Of a stretch of DNA of 64,000 nt, positions 10,736 through 22,159 are shown in pieces; position 1 is the first letter of the stretch; each line of letters opens with the position of its first letter. The translations under genes were made by a program, and so were the position numbers. The notes under the pieces are model-generated. The model was not told the DNA's origin. It saw nothing but the letters and a program-made list of their open reading frames with translations, and did not search any database. Origin of the DNA: Catonia carolina (taxonomy: Eukaryota; Arthropoda; Insecta; Hemiptera; Achilidae); the NCBI GenBank assembly GCA_035578175.1, contig JAQMRL010000014.1:13963774-14027773 (forward strand), given 5' to 3'.

Positions 10736-11437
10736 TTTATTTATAATTTATTATAACCAGATCTCGAAAGAACCTGGATTAAATGTTATAATAGAACAGA
10801 AAGAGAGCCAAAAGAGATGGCTGTATAATTTTCTAGTTTAGAAAACTGGGACAAATTGTAAAATTGATAGACACTGTGCGGTCACTCAGTGTTTGTGTCC
10901 ATTTAACACTGAATAAATAACCGGACACTGACGCATTGTCCTCGTACGCTTCGTAATTATGATTTAAATTTTATAGTTGACTGACAGATGCGCTAATATT
11001 TTTCACTTTATAAACACAAATGGTTTTGACCGGAAGCAACTAAATAGAGAATGTACAAGGTCTTTACCAATAATTAACGCCCTTTCACGGTTGTCCTTTA
11101 AAACTAAACTATCTGTACTGATTTATATAAAATATTAACCACGCTTCGTTCGTTTCTTCAGTATCGCAATACTACGTATATCGGTTCTCCGTATGGACTT
11201 TTATTATAATCATACAGTTTAAAAAGAAACTAGCGATTGCTGGTTAACATCTTGAATAAGGTTGTATTATATCACACGGGTTGGCCACATGAGTGTTCTT
11301 ATTAAAGCATATTAAATTAAATTTTTCACAACTTCTTCCAAATAATTTTATACTTTCTCTTGCCCTATGTATAAAGGTTTCGGTGGAAGAAGCTAACTAA
11401 TCGATTACGTCATCATCTGAAGAAAACACAGGGGGTA
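10736..11437. other. Unassigned with family H 5' scrap
   Basis: No gene seen. TACTTTCTCTTGCCCTATG at about 11350-11370 is a truncated family H 5' end. Confidence 0.5.
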
Positions 11438-12245
11438 CAGTAATATCTTGGTATCCGCGGGTTTCGGTTATCCGGACTTTGTCCGTGGGCCTGAAACCTT
11501 AAAATACGTACGATTTCTCAGGTTGTGTACACCGTACTTGGTGGGAGGTGGGGAAGTCATACAATTCCGAAAACGTGTCCCCCTACAAGTTTGAAATTTT
11601 ATAAATTTCAAACAACAGTAGAGGATGAAATTTTAGAAATCGTTCACAACGTGAAGGGTGAGGATTTTGCTCAAATCGAGCGCCAGGACATGGAAGAAAT
11701 GATCCAAAGCCATGACTAGGAACTAACAGTGGAGGAGTTGGAGGAACTGATGACACCCCAAAATGAGATAGCTAAGCAGCCTAAGAGGAAGACAAAGATC
11801 CTGACGATCCTGAAACGAAGCCAAGCATTTCTCCACAAACCATCAACGAGATCCTCAGCATGGCAACGCAGCTCGCTGATTACGTGTTGGAGACGGATCC
11901 CGTCATGGAAAGGGCCATTCAATTTAAAAGAAGACTCGAGGAGCTGATGATACCATACGAAGTCCACAAGGAGTTTGAAAAGAAGAAGAAGCAAACAAGA
12001 AAAAGGAAACTATTTTAAAACAACTTAAATTTTTTTATACGTACAGTACTGTATTTATTAATTATTCATAGATTATAATAATGGTAAAATGTTCCTAAAA
12101 CTATTAAACACTTAAAACGACTACAGGACTTCTCCTTCAGAATCTAACCCCCATCTTTTCGTTCAAATAAGGTATCAATATCCGCGGTTTTACGAACCGC
12201 GGTAACCCTCCGGAACGTACCCCCGCGGAAACCAAGGGATTACTG
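11438..12245 (+). mobile_element. Tigger-like DNA transposon, internally deleted
   Basis: The ends are inverted: CAGTAATATCTTGGTATCCG at 11438 and, mirrored, CAGTAATCCCTTGGTTTCCG at 12245. TA duplications lie at 11436-11437 and 12246-12247. A TA target and CAGT ends are typical of pogo/Tigger. The 808-bp copy keeps only the last part of the transposase, so it could move only with help from an intact relative. Confidence 0.88.
11590..12018 (+). pseudogene. Tigger-like transposase C-terminus
   Basis: The frame reads VEDEILEIVHNVKGEDF, a TAG at 11717-11719, then ELTVEELEELMTPQNEIAKQ. After a frameshift near 11815 it continues TKPSISPQTINEILSMATQL through ELMIPYEVHKEFEKKKKQTR to a TAA at 12016-12018. 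This resembles the acidic-to-basic tail that follows the DDE domain in Tigger proteins. The CENP-B-like DNA-binding region and the catalytic domain are absent. Confidence 0.8.
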
Positions 12246-12393
12246 TACATTTATTTAAGAAAGTTAGAAGTGCCTTGAAATTCTAAACCTGAAAATTGTT
12301 TAAAGTCGTGTGTGTTTCACACCAAATTTGTAAGGTAAATAATAATGTTAGGTAAAGACAAACTAAAAATTTAAGCAATATGTTTGAAGCATA

Positions 12394-13676
12394 CGAGGTG
12401 TGGCTATTAAATAACGAGACTAACGATGCTGCGGATCAAGGAGGCATGCGTCAACCGCCATTAATCAACTGCTGTTGTGCGAATCTTTCTCATTACTATG
12501 CAGATAGTCTCGCTTCTGTAAACAACACCGTTTAGCAGAGCCTACGATCGCGTTGTTTTTTTTTTTGTTTTACTGGGTAAAATGGTTAGAGTAATAGTAG
12601 AGCAACGAATCATTGTGAAATTTCACTTTAAACTTGGAAAAACTGCTACTGAAACTTATAATTTACTGTAAGAAGTGTATGGCAGTGAATGTTTATCGCG
12701 GGCACATGTTTTTGAATGGTTTAGGCGTTTTAAAGATGGCAGAGAAGACGTTGAAGATGATTCACGGCCAGGTCGCCCTTCAACGTCAAAAACGGATGAA
12801 AATAACGAAAAAGTCGGTAATTTGATTCGGTCTGACAGTCGATTAAGCATTCGTGCCATTGGTGTAACTGTAGGTATTGCTAAAGAATGTGTACGGTAAA
12901 TTTTACAAGACAATTTTAACAAGCGAAAAGTGTGTGCTAAAATGTTGCTTAAGATTCTAACGTTTGAACAAGAAGCTCGCAAAAATGTTTTTACTGACAC
13001 TTTGTACGCGATTGAAAATGACCCAAATTTTTTGGAAACGATAATAACATGTGATGAAACGTGGTTTTTTACTTATGATACGAAAGCGAAGCGCCAATCC
13101 ATGCACTGAAAGAGCCGAAATTCACCGAGAGCCAAAAAAGCTTGAATGAGCAAGTCAAAATTTAAAGAAATGATGATTGTTATTTTTTATATCCATGGGA
13201 TGGTGTACCTTCACTGGGTTCCTGAAGGTTGAACAATTAATCAATATTACTACCTTGAGGTACTTTCTAAACTACGTCAAACAGTAAGGAAAAACGCCCC
13301 AAAATGTGGAAGGACAAATCATGGGTTCTCCACCAAGACAATGCGCCAGCTCATTCCGCGTTATACGTCAAGAGGTTCCTAGCCAAGTACAGCATCTCAG
13401 TGTTAGAACATCCACCTTATTCACCAGATCTTGCACCATGTGACTTCTACCTGTTTCCTAAGGTGAAATCTGCATTAAAAGGGACAAGATTTGAGTCTAT
13501 GGAAGCTGTAAAAGAGAAAGTGGCACGTGTCCTGAAGGAGCTGACAGAAGATGACTTCCAGCACTGTTTCCAACAATGGAAAATTCGCATGGAGCGTTGT
13601 AGGGATAGAGAAGGAGTGTGTAATGAAGGTGACAACATGTGATTATGTAGTCTTGTTATTTAATAGCCACATCTCG
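12394..13676 (+). mobile_element. mariner transposon, nearly full length, dead
   Basis: Terminal inverted repeats CGAGGTGTGGCTATTAAATA at 12394 and its mirror ending at 13676 are flanked by TA at 12392-12393 and 13677-13678. The length, 1283 bp, is normal for mariner. It encodes one damaged transposase. Rearranged relatives lie at 49555-50484 and 55300-56213. Confidence 0.95.
12582..13642 (+). pseudogene. mariner transposase, D,D34D type, inactivated
   Basis: About 350 codons from MVRVIVEQRIIVKFHF. In order: a helix-turn-helix DNA-binding half (RAHVFEWFRRFKDGREDVED, then DDSRPGRPSTS), the first catalytic Asp in CDETWFF (about 13050), the second in HQDNAPAH (about 13340), and the third in YSPDLAPCDFYLFP. 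Exactly 34 residues separate the last two, the mariner signature. Lesions: stops at 12669, 12897, 13107, 13143 and 13230, and a one-base deletion near 13290 compared with the copy at 49555. It would cut and paste at TA if intact; it is not functional. Confidence 0.95.
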
Positions 13677-13678
13677 TA

Positions 13679-14206
13679 TAGATACATAATTAATAGAATC
13701 CGAGAGACAATGTGAGTTGCATAAGAAGGCTATCCGAATCAGTTTTAATATTATATTATTAATTTTTATTTTTATAGCTTAGTCATTTTGTTAGATGCTG
13801 TTTTGCATTACACTGTTATCACACTCCTTCACACACACACACACACACACACACAGAGTTATCCGACAACTACTACAATCTATGAAGTTAGACCATGCTC
13901 TATTTAAAAGTTGACAAAGTCAATCGAATTGCTGATAAGAATGATAAAGCTATTCTAACATCTCGTGTATCGGCACGCTTTTGTTGTCTCGCATGATAGC
14001 GGTTTTCTTTCGAACACAGGTCATCAACTAACTTTGATCAAGGTCCGTTTAAAATTTTAATGATACTACCAAGATTTGGTCAATTTTCACCTACCAGAAA
14101 CCTGCCATGAAAATATAAACGAACCAACAAATAAAAACAAATCTGGGATAAAACACTAATTAAACTTTCTCTTGTCAATGTTAACAATGAAACGTATTTA
14201 TTCTAT
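13679..14206. other. No gene seen; CA microsatellite
   Basis: A (CA)n tract of about 12 units is at 13831-13855. The rest is unassigned. Confidence 0.5.
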
Positions 14207-14353
14207 TTTTACTTTACTTTGCCTAGGCCTATATGAATATATAGGAAAGAAAGTATTGTTTTCATGTCAATTTTTCGAAATCGAGTTTTCACCGGATCTA
14301 CACGTTTTCATACCCCCTGAACGCAAAAAAAACATAGTTTTAGCGATTGGTCG

Positions 14354-14408
<55 letters not shown>

Positions 14409-14609
14409 CGCGCGCGTGTGCGCGTGCGTGCGTGTGTACGCGCGCGTGTGTGTGTGTGTGTGTGTGTGGGTGTGTGTGTGTGTGCGTGTGTGTGCGTATG
14501 TGTGAACTAAATATCTCTAGAACGTAACAACGTACGAACTTTAAACTTAAAACATTAGTTAGGTACCACTAGAGGACCCGACACAATTCTACTCTAAAAC
14601 GATCGACTC
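14207..14609 (+). mobile_element. Family H 5' half
   Basis: Runs from a slightly disrupted 5' end (TTTACTTTACTTTGCC) through CGATTTTTCGAAATCG and the TG tract. It stops soon after GACCCGACAC, where an opposite-strand copy begins. Confidence 0.8.
14357..14505 (+). repeat. TG/CG alternating tract inside family H
   Basis: About 150 bp of alternating purine-pyrimidine, (TG)n enclosing CGCGCGTGCGCGCGCGTG-type stretches, at the position where every family H copy carries TG repeats. Such sequence can adopt left-handed DNA in vitro; nothing here shows that it does. Confidence 0.85.
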
Positions 14610-15199
14610 TAAAATGCAAATTAAAGCAGCAATCTTAAAAAAAACAATTTTTTTACGTGAAAACAGCCTCTTCGAGAATTTCAGCAGACATGACGCCTAC
14701 CCTATCTTGTAAAGCAAAAAAATTTTGTAAATGTGGCGATTTTTAAAAAAAATCGTAGTACCAGTTTTTGAGAAAATCGCAAAAAAGTGAAAAATTACAC
14801 GAATAAACTACTAATTCCGGTTGACCGATTTTGATGAAAATGTCCGTGTCGGGTCCGGTAGTAGTATCTAACTTAAGTTTCAAGTTTCAAGTTCGTACGA
14901 GGTTTCGTTCTTGAGATATTCTGTTCACACACATACACACACACACAACAAAAACATTAGAAATAAACAAAAAAAACTAACGTCAATAAACATAACCTTA
15001 TTTTAATGATGAGTGAATGACGCAAAATAAAAATCAACCTTAGTTTGATACACACAAAGACCAATTGCTAAAACATGTTTCTTGGATTCAGAGGGGTCTG
15101 AAAACCTGTATACCCGGTGAAAAGTCGATTTTGAAAAATCGACATGAAAACAATACTTTCCTTTCCCTATTAAATCATATAGAACAAGAGAGAGTAAAC
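14610..15199 (-). mobile_element. Family H 5' half, inverted against its neighbour
   Basis: Minus-oriented interior-to-5' end, finishing AAGAGAGAGTAAAC. Around 14950-15048, at the AC tract, there is a displaced piece of the family H 3' region (AACATTAGAAATAAAC through CAACCTTAGTTTG), so this copy is chimeric. Confidence 0.75.
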
Positions 15200-15472
15200 A
15201 AAATATTAAAATAATAATAATGGAGTGCAATACAAACAAAACACTTGAATGCATCGATGAACGGAACCACACACACACTGCAACAGTATTTTCAATACTA
15301 ACGCTATAAACGTCAGCACGGAGCTACAATATAACTTTGTCTAGTTTTAAAATAAACTTTTAACATTCCGTTTCAAAATACTACCAATAAATAAAACGAT
15401 ACACACAAGCATTGACAAAATTTCATATCTCGACACAGTAGTCCAGTCTCACGTAGTATTAATATTATCAAC
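15200..15472. other. No gene seen
   Basis: Unassigned AT-rich sequence. Confidence 0.45.
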
Positions 15473-15893
15473 AAAAATATGGTGTGAAACACTCACACAA
15501 CGTTCTCTTGCCAATGCAAATAATTAACAATATAATCTAAAATTAGTAATAAAACATTAGAAATAAACAAAATTACTAACCTCAATAAACATATCCTAAT
15601 TTCAATCATGAGTGACAGACGCAAAATGAAAATCGACCTCAGTTTGGCTTAAAAATACGGAAAATCACTCTTTCACGATAAACTAAACACTGTAGAGAAA
15701 AATGCTTTAAATAAAAGTCGATTTTTTTAAAATTTCAGCCTTAGTATGCATTTTACAACAAAAGTGTAGGCTATATAATCATATTTATAGGAAATTAAAA
15801 GATCTACAACTTTTATTTACCGCATTTTTCTCTACAGAGCCTTTGTTTAGCATCAAAGAATGACTTACCGTATTATTAAGCCAAACAGGTTAC
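15473..15893. mobile_element. Family H inverted fragments
   Basis: 15473-15710 is a minus-strand 3' part (hairpin GTGTGAAACACTCACAC). 15711-15893 is a plus-strand interior part. They overlap in content and form a head-to-head fragment pair. Confidence 0.7.
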
Positions 15894-15894
15894 T

Positions 15895-16766
15895 TCTTAC
15901 TTTCTCTTGCCTATATGATATGAACATATAAGAAGGAAAGTATTGTTTTCATGTCGATTTTTCGAAATCGAATTTTCACCGGATCTATACGTTTTCAGAC
16001 CCCTGATCCCAAAAAACATGTTTTTAGCGATTGGTCTGTGTGTGTGTGAACAAAATATCTCAAGAACGGAACATCATACGAACTTGAAACTTAAGTAACA
16101 TACCACTACCGGACCCGAGACAAACATTTTCATCAAAATCGGTAAACCGGAAGTAGTAGTTTATTCGTGTTATTTTCCACTTTTTTGCGATATTTTAAAA
16201 AACGGCTCCTACGGCTTTTTTAAAAATCGCCCCGTTTACTAAATTTTTTATGCTCTACAAGATAGGGAGCATCATGTCTGCTGAAATTCTTGGAAATGCT
16301 GTTTTCTCGTTAAAAAATGTTTTTTAAGATTGCTGCTTTAATATGCACTTTAACGCAAAAATACGTATAATAAAAACTGTAGAGAATTAAAAATCCTTCA
16401 ACTTTAATTTAAAACATTTTCTTGTATAACGCCTAGTTTAGCGGTATTTAGCAATTTTCTGTTTTTGTCACACGAAAACGTGTAAAAAACGATTTTTTTT
16501 AAAGAATTCAGCCTTAGTATTTTACGACAAAAGTGTATAGGGCCCTATAATCAAATTTATCGGAAATTAAAAGATATACAACTTTTATTTAGAGCATTTT
16601 TCTCTACAGAGCCTTTGTTTAGCGTCAAAGAACGATTTACCGTATTATTAAGCCCAACAGGTTAGTTTTTTGTTTATTTCTTAGTTTTATTACTAATGTT
16701 TGAGATATTGTTCACTTGAGGCATTGTCAAGAAAAAGTCGTGAGTATTTTATACCACATTTTTGAT
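15895..16766 (+). mobile_element. Family H full-length copy
   Basis: 5' end TTACTTTCTCTTGCCTATAT to 3' end GTCAAGAAAAAGTCGTGAG, with a short TG tract near 16040. Non-coding. Confidence 0.85.
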
Positions 16767-17164
16767 GTATAAAATATTTAATGCGATTTGCCATTCAAGG
16801 TATTTAAACAAGGTAGACAAGACGATCGGTTACAGGTAACACTGACCTAAATCGAGAAGGCTTTTTCAGTGTCTAGTTCACGACCAGTGGTCACGTACAG
16901 TTTTTTATGCCATACATGGTAACAATTGGTATTTCGTTATCAGGTCATGAATTACCCAGAATATCGTATAAGCTCTTGGAGTTCAACAATATTACATTAA
17001 AGCTTTCTACAAAGGTTGACCGGTCACGAGGAAGGCATCCATTCGAGTTGGTAATAAAGAAAGTACAAACCCCTACGCGATTCAAGGTCGAACCTTTGCT
17101 ACATCTTCCGTCCCTCCTGTGCAACACAAATTAAATATTAACATCACTCCAATCACACCAATCA
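16767..17164. other. No gene seen
   Basis: Short chance open frames on both strands overlap each other and match nothing known to me. Confidence 0.4.
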
Positions 17165-17820
17165 TTTTTTATTTTCTCTTCCCCTCCATTAATAAATAGG
17201 AAAAGAAAGTATTGTTTCCATGTCGATTTTTCGAAATAAGATTTTCACAAGAAATACGCGTTTTCAGACCTCTGAATACAAAAATAAACATTTTTTTAAC
17301 GATTGGTCTGTGTGTGAACAAAATATTTCTAAAACGAAATATAGTACGAACTTGAAACTTAAATTAGGTACCATAAGGGGACCTGACACGAACATTTTCA
17401 TTAAAATCGGTCAACCGGAAGTAATAGACCTAAAAGTTTATTTGTGCGATTTTTCACTTTTTTGCTATTTTCTTAAAAACGGCTTCAAAATTTTTACTTT
17501 TTCTTGCCTATATGAATGTATAGGAAGGCAATTATTGTTTTCATGTCAATTTTTCGAAATCAGAGTTTCACCGGATACACTCGTTTTCAGACCCCCGAAT
17601 CCAAAAAAAAACATGTTTTTAACGTTTGGTCTGAGTTTGAACTAAATATCTCAGTATCGAAGTACTGTACGTAGTTGAAACTTGAAATTTAAATTAGATA
17701 CCATAAGGGGGGACCTGACACGAACATTTTCATCAAAATCGATTAACCGGAAGTAGTAGAACCAGTAGTTTATTTGTGCGATTTTTTACGTTTTTGCTAT
17801 TTTCTTAAAAATGGCTTCTA
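17165..17820 (+). repeat. Two tandem family H 5' segments
   Basis: Units 17165-17495 and 17496-17820 each begin at the family H 5' end. Each breaks at the same interior point (TTTTCTTAAAAAYGGCTTC), after which the next 5' end starts. A complete element follows at 17821. The shared breakpoint indicates tandem duplication of a ~325-bp unit. Confidence 0.8.
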
Positions 17821-17983
17821 AATGTTTACTTTCTCTTGCCTATATAATAGAGCAAGGAAAGTATTGTTTTCATATCGAGTTTTCGAAATAGAGTTTTCAC
17901 CGGATCTACATGGTTTCAGATCCCTGAACCAAAAACAAAAAAATGTTTTTAGCGATTAGTCTGTGAGTGTGTGTGTGTGTGTA

Positions 17984-18014
<31 letters not shown>

Positions 18015-19188
18015 ATGAACGGAATATCTCAAGAACGGAACATCATACGAAGTTGAAACTTAAGTTAAGTACCACTAGAGGACCCGACACGAACATTTTC
18101 ATCAAAATCGGTCAACCGGAAGTAGTAGTTTATTCGTGTCATTTTTCACTTTTTTGCAATTTTTTAAAAACGGCTCCAACGATTTTTTTAAATCGCCTCA
18201 TTTACAAAATTTTTATGCTCTACAAGATAAGGTAAGGCGACATGTCTGCTGAAATTCTTGCGGAGGCTGTCCTCTCGTAGAAAAAAATTATTTTTTTTAA
18301 GATTGCAGCTTTAATATGCATTTAAGCGCAAAAATGTATAATAAAAGTTGTAGGAAATTTAAAATCCTACGAATTTTATTCGAAATTTTTTTTGTATAAC
18401 GCTTAGTTTAGCGGCAATTAATAATTTTTTGGTTTTTCCATGAAAATTGTAAAAGAAAATGTTTTTTTAAGACTTCGGCCTTAGTATATTCATTTTACGA
18501 CAAAAGTGTATAATCAAATTTATAGGAAATTAAAAGATCTACAATTTTTAATTAGAGAATTTTTCTCTAAAGAGCCTAGTTTAGCGTGAAAGAGTGATGT
18601 TTCGTATTTTCTAGCCAAACTAAGATCGATTTTCATTTTGCGTTCTTCACTCATGATTAAAATTAGGTTATGTTTATTGAGGTTGCCCATAACAGACAGG
18701 TGGAGTGTCAAATTATTTACACTCGATCTGTTAGTTGCAGGGCTAAAATAAATAGTTTTGTTTCTTATCACATGGTCAGCCAATTAAATGACTGAATCAT
18801 TTAAGAACAGAAGAGGTAGAGGTGTAAAAGACACTAATCAGAGTTATCTTATCTGAAAGTAATGAATTTCATTATACAGCCAGACCCTGTGGTGAATGAA
18901 GTGAAGGTGCCATTTGCAGAGTGGAAAATATGTGCTTTTCAGAGGGCTCGGCATGCTGATAAGCGTACTTTTCCACTCACTGAGGATGGCAACGGTAAAC
19001 CACCTCACTCCTCGTTTTACTTAGTAAAACCTCTAGAGGTTCAAACCAGCCTTTTGGCTGATGACCTAAACAACATTATTGAGGTGTTTTTTGTTTATTT
19101 CTAATGATTTATTACTAATGATAGGTTATATACGTAATTTTCTGCATTGGCAAGGGAAAGTTGTGTGAGTGTTTCACACCATATGTTT
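17821..19188 (+). mobile_element. Family H full-length copy with nested SINE-A
   Basis: Segments 17821-18683 and 19086-19188 make one complete element of about 960 bp, with a TG tract at 17965-18003. Confidence 0.88.
18684..19075 (+). mobile_element. SINE-A, 392 bp, best-defined copy
   Basis: Bounded by perfect 10-bp duplications TTATTGAGGT (18674-18683 and 19076-19085) inside family H. It starts TGCCCATAACAGACAGGTGG and ends in the stem-loop CAGCCTTTTGGCTG and CCTAAACAACA. Duplications of this size and an AAC tail indicate copying by a LINE. I cannot identify convincing RNA polymerase III boxes in the head, so its RNA origin is open. Confidence 0.88.
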
Positions 19189-19548
19189 TTTGTATTTATA
19201 AAAGGCACGAGAAATTTAAAACATAATATCTAAGGAAATTCATGTATTTAACCGCACAATCTATTAAACACCATGTGTAATATTGTAGTAAGTGTTGTAA
19301 GCGGAAAACCTGACTAACTTGTTTCACTAATTGAACAACTAACCAATTATTAGTTTTTAAGTAAACATTTATGTTCTTCTTAAGGAAAACCCAAAGGTTG
19401 AAGACATTAGCTTCCACGATAAAATTCGAAGAATCAAACTAAATGAAATGTAAAAAACACACGTACAAGGAAAGTCATGAACAACTTAGGATGTTTCAGA
19501 GAAATTAACTTTGAACTTAGCCCAAAGCTATAAATCCATTTTATAGTA
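19189..19548. other. Unassigned
   Basis: No recognised gene. It may belong to an older insertion next to the Tigger fragment. Confidence 0.4.
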
Positions 19549-20045
19549 CAGTAAAACCTCCTGAAAACGACCACGCACGGTGAATTCAATAAGTGGTCAG
19601 TTTGAGAGGTGGTCGTTTTAGAAAAGTGGAGGTCAGGCCAATACCCTAATAAAATAACTTCATTATTATGAAAAGTGGATGATATTGAAAGTGTATGATG
19701 ATATGAAAAGCAAAACATTTATCGCCTTTTCTTGTAAAATTGGTTCACAATTGGTAAACCTCTACTACGTACGTGATTGAACCACGCCAAAGTGAGTTCA
19801 TTAATGTCTTTAAACTGTTGAGTACAATCTCTTTTGAAATCCTTATTTCCATTTTGATGCCATTTGTTTTTAATATGATCCATCATTTTTAGTATCTGCT
19901 GAATCTGAATCTTACCGCAACCATATTTTTCCGCCAAACGACGCTGCGACAATCGTTTTTCACTATCATTAAATTACGTCTACACGTGTTTTAAGAGTTA
20001 AAATTGTTTGTGTATAACCTTTCTGAGACATTTTACTTTAAACAG
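19549..20045 (-). mobile_element. Tigger-like element, 5' part of gene only
   Basis: One terminus reads CAGTAAAACCTCCTGAAAAC at 19549 after a TA. Internal sequence codes for a transposase N-terminus on the minus strand. The other end is cut off by the family H copy at 20046. Confidence 0.75.
19719..20032 (-). pseudogene. Tigger-like transposase N-terminal DNA-binding region
   Basis: From an ATG at about 20032 the frame reads MSQKGYTQTILTLKTRVDVI. After a one-base shift it continues NDSEKRLSQRRLAEKYGCGK, then QIQQILKMMDHIKNKW and ELTLAWFNHVRSRGLPI. This order (CENP-B-type helix-turn-helix, then a second HTH) is that of pogo/Tigger proteins. The frame ends at 19719, before any DDE domain. Confidence 0.85.
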
Positions 20046-20843
20046 AAAAATCTGGTGTGAAACACTCACACAACTTTCTCTTGCCAATGCAAATAATTAA
20101 CAATAATCCTAACATTATTAATAAAATATTAGAAATAAACAAAAAACTAACCTCAAAAACATAACCTTATTTTAATCATGAGTGAATGATGCAAAATGAA
20201 AATCAACCTCAGTTTGGCTTAGAAATACGGAAAATCACTCTTTCTCTCTAAACTAGGCTCTGTAGAGAAAAATGCTTTAAATAAAAGTTGTAGATCTTTT
20301 AATTTTCTATAAATTAAAATATATACACTTTTGTCGTAAAATGCATACCAAGGCCGAAATCTTAAAAAAATCAATTTTTCACACATTTTCGTGAGAAAAA
20401 AAACAGAAAATCGCAAATTACCGCTAAACTAAGCGTTATACAAAACATTGTTTGAAATAAAAGTTGTAGAATTTTCAATTCTCTACAACTTTTATTATAT
20501 AAAGTTTTGCGCTAAAATGCATATTAAAGCTGTAATCTTAAAAAAACAACGTTTTTACGTGAAAACAGCCTCACGCAGAATTTCAGCAAACATGACGCCT
20601 ACCCTATCTTGTAGAGAATAAAAAATTGAGTAAACCAGGCGATTTTTAAAAAAAATCGTAGGACCAGTTTTTGAGAAAATCGCAAAAAAGTGAAAAATTA
20701 CACGAATAAACTACCACTTCCGGTTGACCGATTTTGATGAAAAAGTTCGTGTCGAGTCCGGTAGTGGTACGTAACTTAAGTTTCAAGTTCGTACAATGTT
20801 CCGTTCTTGAGATATTCTGTTCACACACGCACGCACGCACGCA

Positions 20844-20883
<40 letters not shown>

Positions 20884-21022
20884 GACCAATCGCTAAAAAC
20901 ATGTTTTTTGGGTTCAGGGGGTCTGAAAACGTATAGATCCGGTGAAAACTCGATTTCTTAAAATCGACATGAAAACAATACTTTCCTTCCTATATATTCA
21001 TATAGGCAAGAGAAAGTAAAAA
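20046..21022 (-). mobile_element. Family H full-length copy, well preserved
   Basis: Complete from hairpin GTGTGAAACACTCACAC to GGCAAGAGAAAGTAAAAA, with an AC tract at 20824-20879. Shares private variants (TTCTCTCTAAACTAGG, AATTGAGTAAACCA) with 62477-63428, marking a subfamily. Confidence 0.92.
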
Positions 21023-21212
21023 TTAATAATGTATACTCTATCATTGAATGTAATTTTAATTACTGTACTGTAACACTACACCTAAACTATTGCTTGAGTC
21101 CCAGCTCCGTGTAGTTGGAAGGCATGCAGTGCGTTGTTATAGTAGTGGGAAAATAAATTAATCAATAGTGTTTCACAGCTGATGCATTTGTTGTGGTAGC
21201 GTGTAATTACTA
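21023..21212. other. Unassigned
   Basis: No gene seen. Confidence 0.4.
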
Positions 21213-21742
21213 GTAGTTAGTGATTTTCTGTTTTTTCTCACGAAAACGTGTGAAAAATCGATTTTTTAAGATTTCGGCCTTAGTATGCATTTTACGTCAA
21301 AAGTAGCCTATATACAATCAAATTTATAGGAAATTAAAAGATCTACAACTTTTATTTAAAGCATTTTTCTCTACAGAGCCTAGTTTAGCGTGAAGGAATG
21401 ATTTTCCGAATGTTTAAGCCAAACTGAGGTCGATTTTCATTTTGCGTCTTACACTCATGATTAAAATAAGGTTATGTTTTTTGAAGTTAGTTTTTTGTTT
21501 ATTTCTAATGTTTTACTACTAATGTTAGGATATATTGGTCATTATTTGCATTGGCAAGAGAAAGTTGTGTGATTGTTTCATACCAGATTTTTATTACTAC
21601 TGTTAGGTTATATTGTTCATTATTTGCATTGGCAAGAGAAAGTCGTGTGAGTGTTTCACACCAGATTTTTATTATTAAATTTACATCGGTAAGAGGAAGT
21701 CGTGTGAGTGTTTCACACGAGATTTTTTTTTTTTACACTAGT
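21213..21742 (+). mobile_element. Family H 3' half with three successive 3' termini
   Basis: After the first end near 21545-21592, the inverted-repeat-plus-hairpin module repeats at about 21626-21668 and 21683-21725. Each module resembles AAGAGAAAGTCGTGTGAGTG followed by TTTCACACCAGA. Confidence 0.85.
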
Positions 21743-22159
21743 TTTAAGAACCACAGTGGTACCATCTGACAAATATGGTAATTGCAACGCTCCAACGCTA
21801 CCAATAAGTCTTTGAATAGCGCGGAACCAAATTACCAGCATACTTTTTATAACAATACGTCCTACGCATTATTACGTACGTAATAATACGTACAAGTCAC
21901 ACAATACTAATAATAAATATAATAGGTAATATTCGCATTAAAATTTGTTTTTAAACACAGATCTGAGAGGCCTGGCATTAAAATAGGTAATTATTGACAC
22001 GTGCGAATCCGACTGCCAAATAGACAATTAAATAAACCAAACTAGGGACTAGGTTAATAAAGCATAAAATGCACTTCTCAATGCAACTAGATATTAATTA
22101 TTACTTTCTCTCTCTCTCTCTCTCTTTATTTATAATAATAATACTTTATATATTATATA
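21743..22159. other. No gene seen; TC tract
   Basis: (TC)n at about 22106-22124; otherwise unassigned. Confidence 0.45.

Noticed and set aside
14172..14510. 112-codon open frame
   Set aside because: Runs through the family H 5' end and its TG/CG tract; similar frames recur wherever family H occurs.
18520..18783. 87-codon frame
   Set aside because: Lies across the junction of family H and SINE-A; both are non-coding repeats.
21551..21769. Repeated peptide RESRVSVSHQIF
   Set aside because: Translation of the family H 3' terminus, seen at many copies; not a protein repeat.
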